Source of the DNA: Actinomadura citrea
GTDB lineage: Bacteria > Actinomycetota > Actinomycetes > Streptosporangiales > Streptosporangiaceae
Length of the DNA: 64,000 nt
NCBI RefSeq assembly: GCF_013409045.1
Contig: NZ_JACCBT010000001.1
Coordinates: forward strand, 5,270,001 to 5,334,000
Direction: 5' to 3'
In this document: positions 25,429-35,425 of the stretch, piece after piece
Layout: every line of letters starts with the position of its first letter
Position numbering within the stretch: the stretch's first letter is position 1
Translations under genes and position numbers: made by a program
Notes under the pieces: generated by a model
Told to the model about the DNA's origin: nothing
Databases searched by the model: none
The model's input: the letters and a program-made list of their open reading frames with translations, nothing else

Positions 25429-26586
25429 TCAGGGGATGGACTCCGTGGCGGCGAGGGTCAGGGCGCCGGCCAGGGCCGCGCGGGCGCCCAGGGATGAGGA
25501 CCGGACCTGGACCCGGTCGCTGATCGCGGGTTGGGCGAAGCGGCGCAGGGACTCGCGGATCCCCTCCAGGAGGGGGTCGCCTCCCGTCGCGAGCTCGCCG
25601 CCGATGACGAGCATCGCCGGGTCCAGGGCGTTGCACAGGTCGGACAGGACGCGTCCGAGCCTGCGTCCCGCATCGGCGACGATCCGGGCCACCACCGGGT
25701 TGTCGACCAGGGCGTCCAGTGACAGGTCGTCGGGCCGTTCGGGGAGCGGGAGCCCCGCCGCGATGAGCTGCCGCCACACCTCGCCGATCGACACCACCGA
25801 CTCCAGGCAGCCGCGCTGGCCGCACCGGCACTGCGCCCCGCCCTCCTGGATCAGCGTGTGCCCGATCTCCCCGGACGCTCCGTACGCCCCGGTGTACCGC
25901 CGTCCCGCGAGGATCAGCCCGGCCCCGATGCCGTGGGACGCCTTGACATAGATCAGGTCGGACACGTTCCGGGCGGCCCCGTGCGTGTGCTCGGCCAGCG
26001 CGGCGAGCTCCGCGTCGTTCGCGATCACCACCTCGCCGCCGAGCCTGGCGGTGAGCTCCTCCCGCGGCCGGACCCCGGCCCAGCCCGCGAGGATCGTGGC
26101 CGACTGGATCCGGCCGGTCGCCTGATTGATCGGCCCCGGGATCCCCGCCACCGTCCGCAGCACCGAACCGGCCCGGACTCCCGAACGGTCGAGCAGGCCG
26201 GCGACGAGGGCCCCCGCCTGGTCGAGCGCGTGCCCCGCCGAGCCGTCCACGTCGACGGGCACCCGGTCCTCGGCGACGACGTGCTGCGCGGTCGAGGCGA
26301 GGGCCGCGGAGACGTGCGTGTGCCCGAAGTCGATACCGACGAGATACCCCGGGGGGCGGTGCGGCGACAGCGGGGAGGACGGCCTGCCCCGGCCCGCCCG
26401 CTCGGCGGCCGGATGCTCGTGCACCAGGCCTTCGGCCAGCAGCCCCCGGACGATCCCCGCCACCGTGCTCGGCGCGAGCCCGGTCCGGCGGCTCAGTTCC
26501 TGCCGGGTCGCGGGGAAGGACTGGTTCAGCGCGTCGAGGACCGCGCGCCTGCTGCGTTCGATCCTCGGGTTCGGTGGGTTGGGCAC
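25429..26586 (-). CDS. ROK-family transcriptional regulator
   Basis: A 385-residue protein. The N-terminal winged helix (ATRQELSRRTGLAPSTVAGI, about residues 26-45) is followed by a ROK sugar-kinase fold: LVGIDFGHTHVSAAL, GIPGPINQATG, and the zinc motif CRCGQRGCLES. Such proteins act as sugar-responsive repressors (NagC/XylR type). It is divergent from the secreted GH97 glycosidase gene, whose promoter it probably controls in response to a released sugar (inference). Confidence 0.92.
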   Translation of the reverse strand: MPNPPNPRIERSRRAVLDALNQSFPATRQELSRRTGLAPSTVAGIVRGLLAEGLVHEHPAAERAGRGRPSSPLSPHRPPGYLVGIDFGHTHVSAALASTAQHVVAEDRVPVDVDGSAGHALDQAGALVAGLLDRSGVRAGSVLRTVAGIPGPINQATGRIQSATILAGWAGVRPREELTARLGGEVVIANDAELAALAEHTHGAARNVSDLIYVKASHGIGAGLILAGRRYTGAYGASGEIGHTLIQEGGAQCRCGQRGCLESVVSIGEVWRQLIAAGLPLPERPDDLSLDALVDNPVVARIVADAGRRLGRVLSDLCNALDPAMLVIGGELATGGDPLLEGIRESLRRFAQPAISDRVQVRSSSLGARAALAGALTLAATESIP

Positions 26587-26643
26587 GGGACGATGGTATC
26601 GAATTAGAGCGGTGAATACACAAAATAATGAACTTTAAGAGTG

Positions 26644-26673
26644 TTGACCATAGAGTTTCGCCCAACTTACGAT
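26644..26673 (+). promoter_or_regulatory. Probable housekeeping-type promoter of the GH97 gene
   Basis: TTGACC (26644-26649) and TACGAT (26668-26673) are separated by 18 bp. The preceding 26600-26643 stretch is unusually AT-rich for this genome and is a reasonable site for ROK binding. Confidence 0.5.
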
Positions 26674-26729
26674 CACCGGACCGTTTGTGGAGCGTTCCCG
26701 TCACCTCCACCACCCCCAGGGAGGCGCAT

Positions 26730-29700
26730 ATGGGCCGTGCAGGCACGAAGTGGCGAGGAAGACGGGCGGTGACGCTCGTCATGGCGGCGGCCCTCATGGC
26801 CCCGGGAGGGTTCGCGATCGCCCCGGCCCGAGCCGAAGCGCCCACACCCTCCGGCGGACTCGTCGAGGCCGCCGGAAAGGACGCTCGGGTCGTCCGGTCC
26901 CCGGACGGCGAGCTGCGGGTGGCGATCGCCACCGAGGACGGGCGGCTCACCTACAGCGTGAAGGAGCGCGGCAGGGTCCTCGTCGGCGCGTCCGGACTCG
27001 GCATGGATCTCGCGGGACGGCCCAGCCTCACGCGGGACATGTCCATCCAGTCCGTCGATCGGCGCACGATAGACGAGACGTGGAAACCCGTGTGGGGCAC
27101 GTCCAGCAAGGTCAGGAACCACGCCAACGAGCTCACGGTCCACGCGGTCCAGGCCGGGACCGGGTTCAAGCTCGACCTGGTGTTCCGGGTCTTCGACGAC
27201 GGGGTCGGGTTCCGCTACCACTTCCCCGGACAGCCGGGCCTCGGCGCCTACACCGTCACCGCCGAGCAGACGGAGTTCGCCTTCGAGCCCGCCGCGAGGA
27301 GCTGGTCGATCGCCGCGGGCACCAACTGGACCGCCGACGAGAAGCACTACCGCGACCTGCCCCTGTCCGGCGTCCCCACCGCGCAGACGCCCATGACCGC
27401 CTCGCCCGCCGCCGACTCCTACGTGGTGGTCCACGAGGCCGACCTGACCGACTACCCCAGCATGACGCTGAAGGCGGTGCCGGGACGGCCCGGGGCGTTC
27501 TCCAGCGACCTGATCAGCCTCCCCGACGGCACGAAGGCCAAGCTGAACGGCGAGTTCTCCACACCCTGGCGCACCCTGACCACGGGCGAGCGCCCCGGCG
27601 ACCTCGGCGAGTCCCATCTGGTCGAGAACCTCAACGACCCATGCGCGATCTGCGACGACACGTCCTGGATCAAGCCCGCGACGTACGTCGGCGTCTGGTG
27701 GGAACTGCAACGGCGGGCCACCACCTGGAACGCCGGGCCGAACCACGGCGCGACCACCGCGCGGGTCAAGCAGTACATCGACCTGGCCAAGCGGGCGGGC
27801 GCCCGGTTCGTGCTGGCCGAGGGCTGGAACACCAACTCCGGCGGCTCGTGGACGGGCCAGGACTTCCTGACCCCGCAGGCCGACCTCGACCTCCCCGAGG
27901 TGCTGCGGTACGCCAAGGCCAACGGCGTCGGGTTCATCGCGCACAACGAGACCCGGGGCGACGTCGACCACTACGACCAGAACCTGGAGAAGATCTTCTC
28001 CAGCTACGAGGCCCTGGGCATCCACTCGATCAAGACCGGCTATGCCACGAAGTACCTGCTCGGCGGGGTCAACCGCAGCCACTACGACCAGGAGGCCGTC
28101 CGGCACTACCAGCGGGTGGTCGACGCGGCGGCCCGGCACCACATCACGGTCGACGCCCATGAGGCGATCAAACCCACCGGCCTCGCGCGCACCTACCCGA
28201 ACATGATGACGGGCGAGGGCGTCGCGGGCATGGAGCAGCACAACTATATGGGCGCCAACGGCAACCCGCCCGCGCAGGCCACGATCCTCCCCTTCACCCG
28301 GTTCATGGGAGGGCCCGCCGACTACACGCCCGGCGTCCTCAACGTCACCTGGGACCCGGCCCGCCTCGGGACCCGCGTCCAGACCACGTCGGCCGCGCAG
28401 CTCGCCCTGTATCCGACGTTCTTCAGCCCCATGCAGATGCTCGCGGACACCCCCGAGAACTACGCCGCCCACCCCGGATTCGCGTTCCTCAAGGACATGC
28501 CCGCCACGTGGGACGAGACCCGCGTCCTGGACAGCGTCATCGGGGACTACACCACGACGGCCCGGCGGAGCGGCGGGACCTGGTATCTCGGAGCGATCAC
28601 CGACGAGAACGACCGGACCCTCCAGGTGCCGCTGTCGTTCCTGCCGCCGGGCCAGTTCGTGGCGGAGACCTACGCCGACGCCCAGGAGACCACCTGGAAG
28701 GGCGACCCGCTGCCCGTCGAGATCCGCAAGACGCTGGTCAGGTCCTCCACCCGGCTGTCCATGTCACTCGTCGGCGGCGGCGGTCAGGCGGTCAGGTTCA
28801 GGCCCGCGACCGCCGAAGACCTCCGGGGCCTCTCCCGGTACGCCGCGCCACGTGCGGACTACGGCGCCGCCGAAGCCGTGCTGGACCAGGGCACCCAGCG
28901 GCTCACCGTGAAGGCTCCGCTCACCAACGAGGGCAGCACCGTGGCCGAATTCCAGGCCCGGGTGTTCCTCGACGGCCGCGCCGCCGGCGAGGCCCGGCGC
29001 GTCCGCGTGGCGGGCGGCGGAACCAGGACCGTCGAGTGGACGCTGCCCGCCTCCGAGGTGCCCGACGGGGACTTCCGGGTCGCGGTGGGCACGTCCGGCG
29101 CCGGTCCCGGCAAGCCGGTCCGGGTGGAGCAGACGCGTTCACTGCTCGACCTCGTCCGGGACCTGCGGCGCGCCGGCAAGCTGACGCCGTCGGCGGCGGC
29201 CGGCCTCCAGCCCGCGATCGTCAAGGGCGAGGCCATGCTCCGCCGGGGCGACGTGACCGGCCGTCTCCTGGCCCTGCAGGACGTGCGGCTCGCCCTCTAC
29301 GGTCTTCCTCTCGACGAGGTGAGCGCGCAGGGCCGCACCGCGATCGACGACCGGCTCACCGCCCGGCTCGGCGCACCGGAGGGGCTCCTCTCTCTCGCAC
29401 TGAAGGTGCGGGTGGCGACCGACGAAGGCGCCGTCGACCCGGCCCTGTCCGGCAGGCTCACCGCCGAGATCAAGGCCGCTGTCCACGCTGCGGCCGCGCG
29501 CGACGCGACGGGGATGAGGGAGGCCCTCGACCGGTTCAACGTCCTGGTCGAGGGCGCGCCGATCGCCCCGGACCTCGCGGCCGGCCTGCTGGCCGCGAGC
29601 AGGGCGCTCGCCGCCGAACCACGCACGATCGAGGCGGAGTCCGCGCAGTTCGTCAGCGGCGCGTGCCGGCGCACCGACCACACCGGCTACACCGGCACCG

Positions 29701-30020
29701 GCTTCGTGGCCTGCCTCAAGACCAAGGACAGCGGCCTGCGGTTCGATGCCCCGGTCAGCGCCGAGGGCCTCTACACGGTCCGCCTCCGCTACGCCAACGC
29801 CATGGGCTCGACGCGGACCATGACGCTCGCCGGCGGAGCGCAGTCCGTCCAACTTCAGTTCCCCGACCTTGCGTCCTGGGACACGTGGGCGGAACTGCGG
29901 GCCGGCGTCCGTCTCGCCCCGGCCACGCCGCTGACCTTCGTCTACGGGCCGAACGACAACGGCAACGTCAACCTGGACTCGATCACCATCGAACCCGAAC
30001 TTGGGGCCGTCCACCGATAA
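26730..30020 (+). CDS. Secreted glycoside hydrolase family 97 protein with C-terminal carbohydrate-binding-like domain
   Basis: A 1096-residue secreted protein (signal peptide, Ala-rich core, cleavage near APARAEA). Residues from about 40 to 690 match GH97: an N-terminal beta-sandwich, then a TIM barrel with HSIKTGY, VDAHEAIKPTGL and GEGVAGMEQ. The Gly after KT, where retaining members have the nucleophile Asp, and the conserved Glu residues place it with inverting, SusB-type alpha-glucosidases. It continues into a NEW3-like beta domain and a helical segment, and ends in a CBM6/35-like module (TIEAESAQFVSG, LYTVRLRYAN, NLDSITIE). ATG 26730 follows AGGGAGG. Substrate is probably an alpha-glucan or galactoside. 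Confidence 0.88.
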   Translation: MGRAGTKWRGRRAVTLVMAAALMAPGGFAIAPARAEAPTPSGGLVEAAGKDARVVRSPDGELRVAIATEDGRLTYSVKERGRVLVGASGLGMDLAGRPSLTRDMSIQSVDRRTIDETWKPVWGTSSKVRNHANELTVHAVQAGTGFKLDLVFRVFDDGVGFRYHFPGQPGLGAYTVTAEQTEFAFEPAARSWSIAAGTNWTADEKHYRDLPLSGVPTAQTPMTASPAADSYVVVHEADLTDYPSMTLKAVPGRPGAFSSDLISLPDGTKAKLNGEFSTPWRTLTTGERPGDLGESHLVENLNDPCAICDDTSWIKPATYVGVWWELQRRATTWNAGPNHGATTARVKQYIDLAKRAGARFVLAEGWNTNSGGSWTGQDFLTPQADLDLPEVLRYAKANGVGFIAHNETRGDVDHYDQNLEKIFSSYEALGIHSIKTGYATKYLLGGVNRSHYDQEAVRHYQRVVDAAARHHITVDAHEAIKPTGLARTYPNMMTGEGVAGMEQHNYMGANGNPPAQATILPFTRFMGGPADYTPGVLNVTWDPARLGTRVQTTSAAQLALYPTFFSPMQMLADTPENYAAHPGFAFLKDMPATWDETRVLDSVIGDYTTTARRSGGTWYLGAITDENDRTLQVPLSFLPPGQFVAETYADAQETTWKGDPLPVEIRKTLVRSSTRLSMSLVGGGGQAVRFRPATAEDLRGLSRYAAPRADYGAAEAVLDQGTQRLTVKAPLTNEGSTVAEFQARVFLDGRAAGEARRVRVAGGGTRTVEWTLPASEVPDGDFRVAVGTSGAGPGKPVRVEQTRSLLDLVRDLRRAGKLTPSAAAGLQPAIVKGEAMLRRGDVTGRLLALQDVRLALYGLPLDEVSAQGRTAIDDRLTARLGAPEGLLSLALKVRVATDEGAVDPALSGRLTAEIKAAVHAAAARDATGMREALDRFNVLVEGAPIAPDLAAGLLAASRALAAEPRTIEAESAQFVSGACRRTDHTGYTGTGFVACLKTKDSGLRFDAPVSAEGLYTVRLRYANAMGSTRTMTLAGGAQSVQLQFPDLASWDTWAELRAGVRLAPATPLTFVYGPNDNGNVNLDSITIEPELGAVHR

Positions 30021-30062
30021 CCGCCGTCCTCTCCACCCCAGGGGCGCGGACACCCGCGAGCC

Positions 30063-30093
30063 CGGCCCGGATCGAGCGATCCTGGCCGGGCCG
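30063..30093. terminator. Hairpin between convergent GH97 and jetD genes
   Basis: CGGCCCGG pairs with CCGGGCCG, enclosing an inner GATCG-AG-CGATC stem with a short CTGG bulge. It can serve both convergent genes. Confidence 0.5.
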
Positions 30094-30189
30094 CGGTCGT
30101 ACCTCCGTTCAGCTCGCCGTGCCGAAATGCCTGGCGGCCTTGGCCGCGGTCGCGGTCGGGTCGCTGAAAAGGTTCAGACGAGTGGCCGG

Positions 30190-31416
30190 TCACAGATGAG
30201 AGCTCGTGGAGACGTCCGGCAACCGGGCTGCGGCGTGGGCGAGGGGAATGGCTTCCTGCTCGATCCGGCGGAACGGCGTACGGCCCGCGGTCGCGACGGT
30301 GTCGTACGCGATCGTCTCGGCTTCGGTGAGGTGCGGCAGGATCGCCGAGGACGGCTTGATGGGGCGGCCCGCCTTGTCATGGTTCAGCCCATGCTCGGCG
30401 TAGCGGTGCAGGTCGGCGGCGTCCATCAGGATCGAGGTGACCGGTTTCGGTGGCGCGTCGTCCGGGGCTGGCTCGGCCAGCGCGGCGCGGAACCGGTCGA
30501 GGATCGCGTATCCGTCCGCGTCGATGTCCCCCCAGTAGACGACGTGGTCCGCAGCACGGATCCAGGGCACGTCGGCGAGCAGGGCCGCGGCCGCCTTGCC
30601 GCCGCCCTCGACCACGATCGTGTCCCGCACCGGTGGGAACCAGAGCCGGGAGTCGCGGTTCTCGACGACGAGGACGATCCGCGGCCGGTAGGCGATGTCG
30701 TGCGTGTCGCCGGTGGTCCAGGCGTCATGCCTGCGGCGGCCCGACGCGGCGTGGTCGGGATCGACGTAGGTCAGGTGCAACACGGTCGGACGGGACCGGA
30801 CCTCGGCCCGGACGTCGCGCCCGGCGACGTCGCGCAGCAACGCACCATGGGTGTCGAGCCACTTGGTGTGCATGCCGGGGATCGGGAGCTGACGTGCGGT
30901 CCACGCGCCCGCGTCCGGGTGCCGACGCAGCCAGGTCACCGCGCTGAGCAGTACTTCGGCGTCGTCGGCTCCGAGCTCGCAGGCGGCCCGGACGGTGGCC
31001 GGGGTGAGGACCGCGCCCGCGGACCGCAGCGACGACGCGAGCGTCCGGGCGCGGGCGACGTCCACGACCTGCGGTCCGGTTCCGGAGACGAGGGCGACGG
31101 CGGCGTGCAGGTCCACGACCAGCGTGCTGGGGTAGTCGTCCGTCACGCCCTGGACGGACACCGGCTTGCGGACGATCACGACGCCCGCCGGGTGCCGGTC
31201 GGCGAACCGCCGCCAGCGCATGTGCCACTCATGCCAGGCCGCGTGCCCGATCCGCGCCACCGCACTTCCGGTCGACACGCCGGGACGGAGCGGGACGGAG
31301 AACGTGACCGGGTCGCCTGCGCCGAGGTCGGCGCACACGGCCTCCGCCCACTTCTGGTGGACCTTGCGACGGAGTGACTCGACCGCGTCGGCCGGGGTGA
31401 TCAGTCGGGAGGTCAC
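30190..31416 (-). CDS. jetD: Wadjet defence protein JetD (DUF3322/DUF2220, TOPRIM-type nuclease subunit)
   Basis: A 408-residue protein. The N-terminal DUF3322 part (ITPADAVESLRRKVHQKW) leads to a DUF2220 C-terminal part with a TOPRIM-like core: Glu in VLVVENRDS and the acidic pair in YWGDIDADGYAILDRF. In Wadjet systems JetD cuts closed circular plasmid DNA after the JetABC motor has extruded a loop. GTG 31416 overlaps the jetC stop (GTGA); an ATG at 31449 inside jetC is possible but less likely. Last gene of the four-gene operon. Confidence 0.92.
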   Translation of the reverse strand: MTSRLITPADAVESLRRKVHQKWAEAVCADLGAGDPVTFSVPLRPGVSTGSAVARIGHAAWHEWHMRWRRFADRHPAGVVIVRKPVSVQGVTDDYPSTLVVDLHAAVALVSGTGPQVVDVARARTLASSLRSAGAVLTPATVRAACELGADDAEVLLSAVTWLRRHPDAGAWTARQLPIPGMHTKWLDTHGALLRDVAGRDVRAEVRSRPTVLHLTYVDPDHAASGRRRHDAWTTGDTHDIAYRPRIVLVVENRDSRLWFPPVRDTIVVEGGGKAAAALLADVPWIRAADHVVYWGDIDADGYAILDRFRAALAEPAPDDAPPKPVTSILMDAADLHRYAEHGLNHDKAGRPIKPSSAILPHLTEAETIAYDTVATAGRTPFRRIEQEAIPLAHAAARLPDVSTSSHL

Positions 31417-34400
31417 GCCTCGGGTACCGCGACGATGGGTTTCGCCCATGACCGCCCCTCGGCGTTCTTGAGGATCAGGTATTCCGCGTCCACATGGGGT
31501 TCGATCGCGCTGTGCTTGTCGTTGGGGGCGCCGATGACGAGCTGGAAGCCCAGCCCGCGCCATGCGCCGATGGCTCGGCCGGTGAAGTGCGCGTCCGCCT
31601 TGATCAGCGCCTCGTCGAGGAAGACGGGGGCGTAGCGGGGACGTTCGGCGCCCGCGTCGCCCAGCTGGTAGCGCAGCGCGGCGCCGACGATGAACGCCAC
31701 CAGTTCCTGCGACTCGCCGCCGGACTTCTCCCCGATGTGGTCGTAGACCGCGACGTGCTCTCCGGCGAGGTCGCACTTCTCCGCGCTGATCCGGACGTGG
31801 TTGCGCACGTCGACCAGGTCGGCGAAGTCGGGCGCGGTGCGGCGGATGCGGTCGATCACCTTGGCCATCCGGTGGTAGGCGCGTTCCCGGTCGGCGTCCG
31901 TGGCCGCCTTGTCGATGACGGCGCGCACGTCGCGCAGTTCCTTGCGGAACCGGGCACGCACCGCGGAGTGGCTTTCCTGCGGGTCGATGCGCAACCGGTG
32001 GCCGTCGTCGGCGAACGGCAGCTCCGCGAGGATGCGGTTGACCGGGTCGATCCGGTCGCGGATCTCCCGGACGGCGGCGGCGAGCTCGCTGTCCAGGCTG
32101 GTCAGGTCGTTGCCGGAGAGTTTGAGGAGGCTGTCGCGCCACTCGGTCTCCAGCTCGTGCAGGCCGCTGGTCTCCAGATCGGTGAGCAGGCGGTCGAAGT
32201 CGCGGTAGGAGGCGTCCGGTTCGGTGCCGAGGTTCGGGTTCGGCCAGCGCTCGACGAACGTCGAGAACGTCTCGTGCAGCGCCCTCCGCGACCGGCTGAT
32301 CGATTCCTCCGCCGACTTTCGATCGTCGTGCATCCGTTCGACGCCGCGGCGGTGCGCGGCGTCGAACTCGGCCAGCGCCTTCGCCGGGTCGGCGCCGTCC
32401 GGGGCGTCGTCGAACAGCGCCGCCAGGTACTCCCGGTGTTCCCGGCTCACCTCGGCCCCGGTCGCAGCGGCGGTGTCGAGCACCCGCTGGGCGCCGTCCA
32501 CCTCCTCCACGATCGATTCCCATGCCTTGCCGAGACGCTCCACCTCGCTCTTCTGTCCGCCGATGCGCTCGGTCAGCTTGGTGACCTTCCGCCTGAGCTC
32601 CTCCGCTTCCCCCTGTAGCCGGTCGATCTCCGGATTGCCGGCTCGGACCTCGGTGATGACCTGCTTCCAGCGCTCCCGTTCGGCGGTGACGGACTCGACG
32701 TCCACCTGGTCCCAGGACAGTTCGGTCAGGGCCTGGTAGGCGGTGCGTCTCTCCTCGAACGAGTTGAGGTCCTGCTCCGCCTTCGTCGCCCGTGCGGCGG
32801 CGTCGTCATGACGTTCGCGGGCGTGGCCGATCCGGGTGTCGAGGTCGGCGAGCAGGCTGGTGTTGGTGAATCCCAGCAGGTTGGCCCGTCCGTGACCGCC
32901 GTGCGCGCCCCGGCCGCCCTGCGACGTCTGGCCGGTGATGGTGAGCGCCTTGGAGTACTGCACCAGCAGTTTGGGCGTCTCGACGCAGACGAAGTCGAAC
33001 CCGCGGGCGAGTTCGCTCTTGAGCCAGGCGGTGAACGGCGACGGCCGGTAGTCGAGTCGGCCGGGGAGCGTCTTGTCGTTCAGCCCGACCTCGTCGCGCA
33101 TGCCGGTGCGGACACCTTCGAACTGGATGCGCCGCGCGACGGGCACCGTGTTGATCGCCTCGCGGAACGCGCTCAGCCGGCCGATGTCGATCAGCATCCG
33201 GGTGGCGAACCCGCCGAGCGCCAGGTTGAACGCCTCCCGCCACGGTTCGAACTCCGTGCGCACCTCGATCAGCTCACCGACGAACGGCAGGTCGTCCGGG
33301 GTGATCCCGGCGGCGTCGGCCAGCAGGTCACGGGCGGCGTGCAGGGCGGTGGGGATGTTGCCGCGGCGGGCCTTGACCGCGCCGTGCTCGGCGCGCAACC
33401 CGGCCAGGTCGCGTTCGGCGGCCGAGCGCTCTGCGGCCGCCGCGGCGAACTCGTTCTGGGCGGTCCTCCTGGCGTCGGTGTCGGCCAGCGCCTTGTGCGC
33501 GGTGTCGACCAGAGCGGCGAAGTCCCGGCCGGTCGCCACGGTGGCGCCGACGGTGTCGAGGACCCGGTCCAGTCGCTTCCGTGCGCGTTCGACATCGGCC
33601 AGCCGCTGTTCCACCCCACGGATCTCCCGGAGCGCGGTGTCCAGCCGGTCGCCGCCGGAAGCGCGCAGGATGTCGAGCACCGCGTCCCGCCGGGACTCCG
33701 CCGCCTTGATCAGCGTGGCCGTCTCCCGGACGTCCTCCTCGGCCCGGCGGCGCCGTCCGGTCAGGTCCGACTCGGCCGCGCGCAGCAGGTCGAGCCGGCG
33801 TTCGTGCCGCCACAGCGCCGCGGGGGACGCCGGGTCGGTGAACGATCCGACGGCCTCGATCACCTGCAACCGTGTCACCGCGCTGTCGATGGCTTCCCGG
33901 TGGTCGCGGATGGGGGTCAGCGCCCGCACCTGACGGCGGGCGGTGATCATTCGGTCCCGGGTGCCGGACAGCTCGTCGAACTGCTGCACCACCTCGTCCG
34001 CCGTGGCCAGGGTGGGCGGCTCCTCCAGGACCATCGTCTTGTACAGCGCGTCGACGGTGGTGATCTGCTGGCCGGCCTGGATCCTGCCGAGCAGCCCGAC
34101 CGCCTTGTGCCCGTCCCCGGCGGCGCCGATGCCCAGCGCGGTGTGCAGCCGGGCGGTGAAATCCCGGTCGGTGTCGAAGCAGGTCACGCCTGTCGCGGTG
34201 ACCGCGGCGCGGGCGAGCCTGCTGCCCGCGGGGCCGTCCAGCTCGCGCAGGTCGTAGACGTCGTCGACGGTGGCGCGGACAGCGACGACGTCGTCGAGGG
34301 TGCGCGCGGTCGACGGCACGTACCAGGCCCGGAGCGCGGTGAACACCGCACCGCTCCGGTCGGCCCAGGTCATCGCGATCGCCGACCAGGTGTCGCGGCC

Positions 34401-34757
34401 GTCCCCGCGCAGCACCCGCTGCCTCGTCTCACCGCCCGCCCGTGACTCGTCGAGCTTCCCGCGCGCGTAGGAGAGGATGTTGCGCTGGTCCTTGCCCCGG
34501 GGCCGGCCGACCACCCCGCCGTTGGACGCCCCGTTGAACGGCGTGGTGTGCGGCATCAGCAACGCGATGTAGGAGTCCATCAGCGTCGACTTGCCCGACC
34601 CGGAACCGCCGCTGAGCAGGGTCGCGCCGGGAGCGTACCGGACGCGGTGGTACCCGTCGTATCCGCCCCAGTTGACCAGCTGCAGATCCCGCGCCACCCA
34701 CTGCTGCCCCCGCGATGCCGCCGGGATCAACCCGAACAGTGTGTCGATCATGCTCAT
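31413..34757 (-). CDS. jetC: Wadjet SMC-like ATPase JetC
   Basis: A 1114-residue SMC/MukB-like protein. Walker A GGSGSGKST is at residues 50-58, long coiled-coil arms run on both sides of a hinge region near the middle, and the C-terminal head has the signature EKSGGESQEL and Walker B YAPVFLDEALIKAD. It is the loop-extruding motor of the anti-plasmid complex. ATG 34757 overlaps the jetB stop (ATGA). Length is typical of type I Wadjet JetC. Confidence 0.95.
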   Translation of the reverse strand: MSMIDTLFGLIPAASRGQQWVARDLQLVNWGGYDGYHRVRYAPGATLLSGGSGSGKSTLMDSYIALLMPHTTPFNGASNGGVVGRPRGKDQRNILSYARGKLDESRAGGETRQRVLRGDGRDTWSAIAMTWADRSGAVFTALRAWYVPSTARTLDDVVAVRATVDDVYDLRELDGPAGSRLARAAVTATGVTCFDTDRDFTARLHTALGIGAAGDGHKAVGLLGRIQAGQQITTVDALYKTMVLEEPPTLATADEVVQQFDELSGTRDRMITARRQVRALTPIRDHREAIDSAVTRLQVIEAVGSFTDPASPAALWRHERRLDLLRAAESDLTGRRRRAEEDVRETATLIKAAESRRDAVLDILRASGGDRLDTALREIRGVEQRLADVERARKRLDRVLDTVGATVATGRDFAALVDTAHKALADTDARRTAQNEFAAAAAERSAAERDLAGLRAEHGAVKARRGNIPTALHAARDLLADAAGITPDDLPFVGELIEVRTEFEPWREAFNLALGGFATRMLIDIGRLSAFREAINTVPVARRIQFEGVRTGMRDEVGLNDKTLPGRLDYRPSPFTAWLKSELARGFDFVCVETPKLLVQYSKALTITGQTSQGGRGAHGGHGRANLLGFTNTSLLADLDTRIGHARERHDDAAARATKAEQDLNSFEERRTAYQALTELSWDQVDVESVTAERERWKQVITEVRAGNPEIDRLQGEAEELRRKVTKLTERIGGQKSEVERLGKAWESIVEEVDGAQRVLDTAAATGAEVSREHREYLAALFDDAPDGADPAKALAEFDAAHRRGVERMHDDRKSAEESISRSRRALHETFSTFVERWPNPNLGTEPDASYRDFDRLLTDLETSGLHELETEWRDSLLKLSGNDLTSLDSELAAAVREIRDRIDPVNRILAELPFADDGHRLRIDPQESHSAVRARFRKELRDVRAVIDKAATDADRERAYHRMAKVIDRIRRTAPDFADLVDVRNHVRISAEKCDLAGEHVAVYDHIGEKSGGESQELVAFIVGAALRYQLGDAGAERPRYAPVFLDEALIKADAHFTGRAIGAWRGLGFQLVIGAPNDKHSAIEPHVDAEYLILKNAEGRSWAKPIVAVPEA

Positions 34758-35425
34758 GGCGCGACCTCGTTCTGTTCCCGCAGCCACTGGTTCAGCTCGG
34801 TGAGCTTCTCGGTGCTCAGCACGACCTCGACCAGCGGCGTGATCCGGTACCGGCCCGCGGACTCCTCCGCGAGCAGGCCCTCGGTGACCAGCCGCTGCAC
34901 CGCGTTGCGGATCTCGCGCTGGCCGCGGGCGAGGTTGTGGTCGTCTGGATCGAAGTAGGTCAGCACGGTCTGTTCCAGCTCTTCGATGTCGACCCGCGCG
35001 GACGTCTCACCCGTGCCGCGTTCCCGCTGGAAGACGGTCCGCAGGTGGACCAGCACCAGGGTCTCGGCGCGGTTGTAGGGGTCGTCCTTCAGCAGGATCG
35101 GGACGTCCAGTTCCCCCGACCGCACCTGCTGCTTGTAGGCGATGCCCCGGTCGTGGTCGACGACGAGCCGGACGAACAGGTCGTGCAACCGCGACTCGAT
35201 GATCTGCTGGTTCTCCAGCAGCGTGCGCCACTGTGCCGGGTTCTTCTCGGCCAGCAGGAACCTGCGTTGCAGGAGCCGGACCAGCACCCGCCGCACGTCC
35301 ACCTCCAGCGTGCCCGTGTCACCGGCGAACAGTTCGGTCGGGTCGTCCTCCATCGGGACCGGCTCGATGAAGCCGGCCTCCTCGCCGGTCGACCACCCGT
35401 CGTCCGCCCCGTCCGGTTCACTCAT
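34754..35425 (-). CDS. jetB: Wadjet protein JetB (DUF4194, MukE-like)
   Basis: A 223-residue acidic protein. The core (VRRVLVRLLQRRFLLAEKNP, FVRLVVDHDRGIAYKQQV, LVLVHLRTVFQRER) is the tandem winged-helix MukE/DUF4194 fold that bridges kleisin JetA and the motor JetC. It overlaps jetA by 8 bp and jetC by 4 bp, so the subunits are translated together. Confidence 0.92.
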   Translation of the reverse strand: MSEPDGADDGWSTGEEAGFIEPVPMEDDPTELFAGDTGTLEVDVRRVLVRLLQRRFLLAEKNPAQWRTLLENQQIIESRLHDLFVRLVVDHDRGIAYKQQVRSGELDVPILLKDDPYNRAETLVLVHLRTVFQRERGTGETSARVDIEELEQTVLTYFDPDDHNLARGQREIRNAVQRLVTEGLLAEESAGRYRITPLVEVVLSTEKLTELNQWLREQNEVAP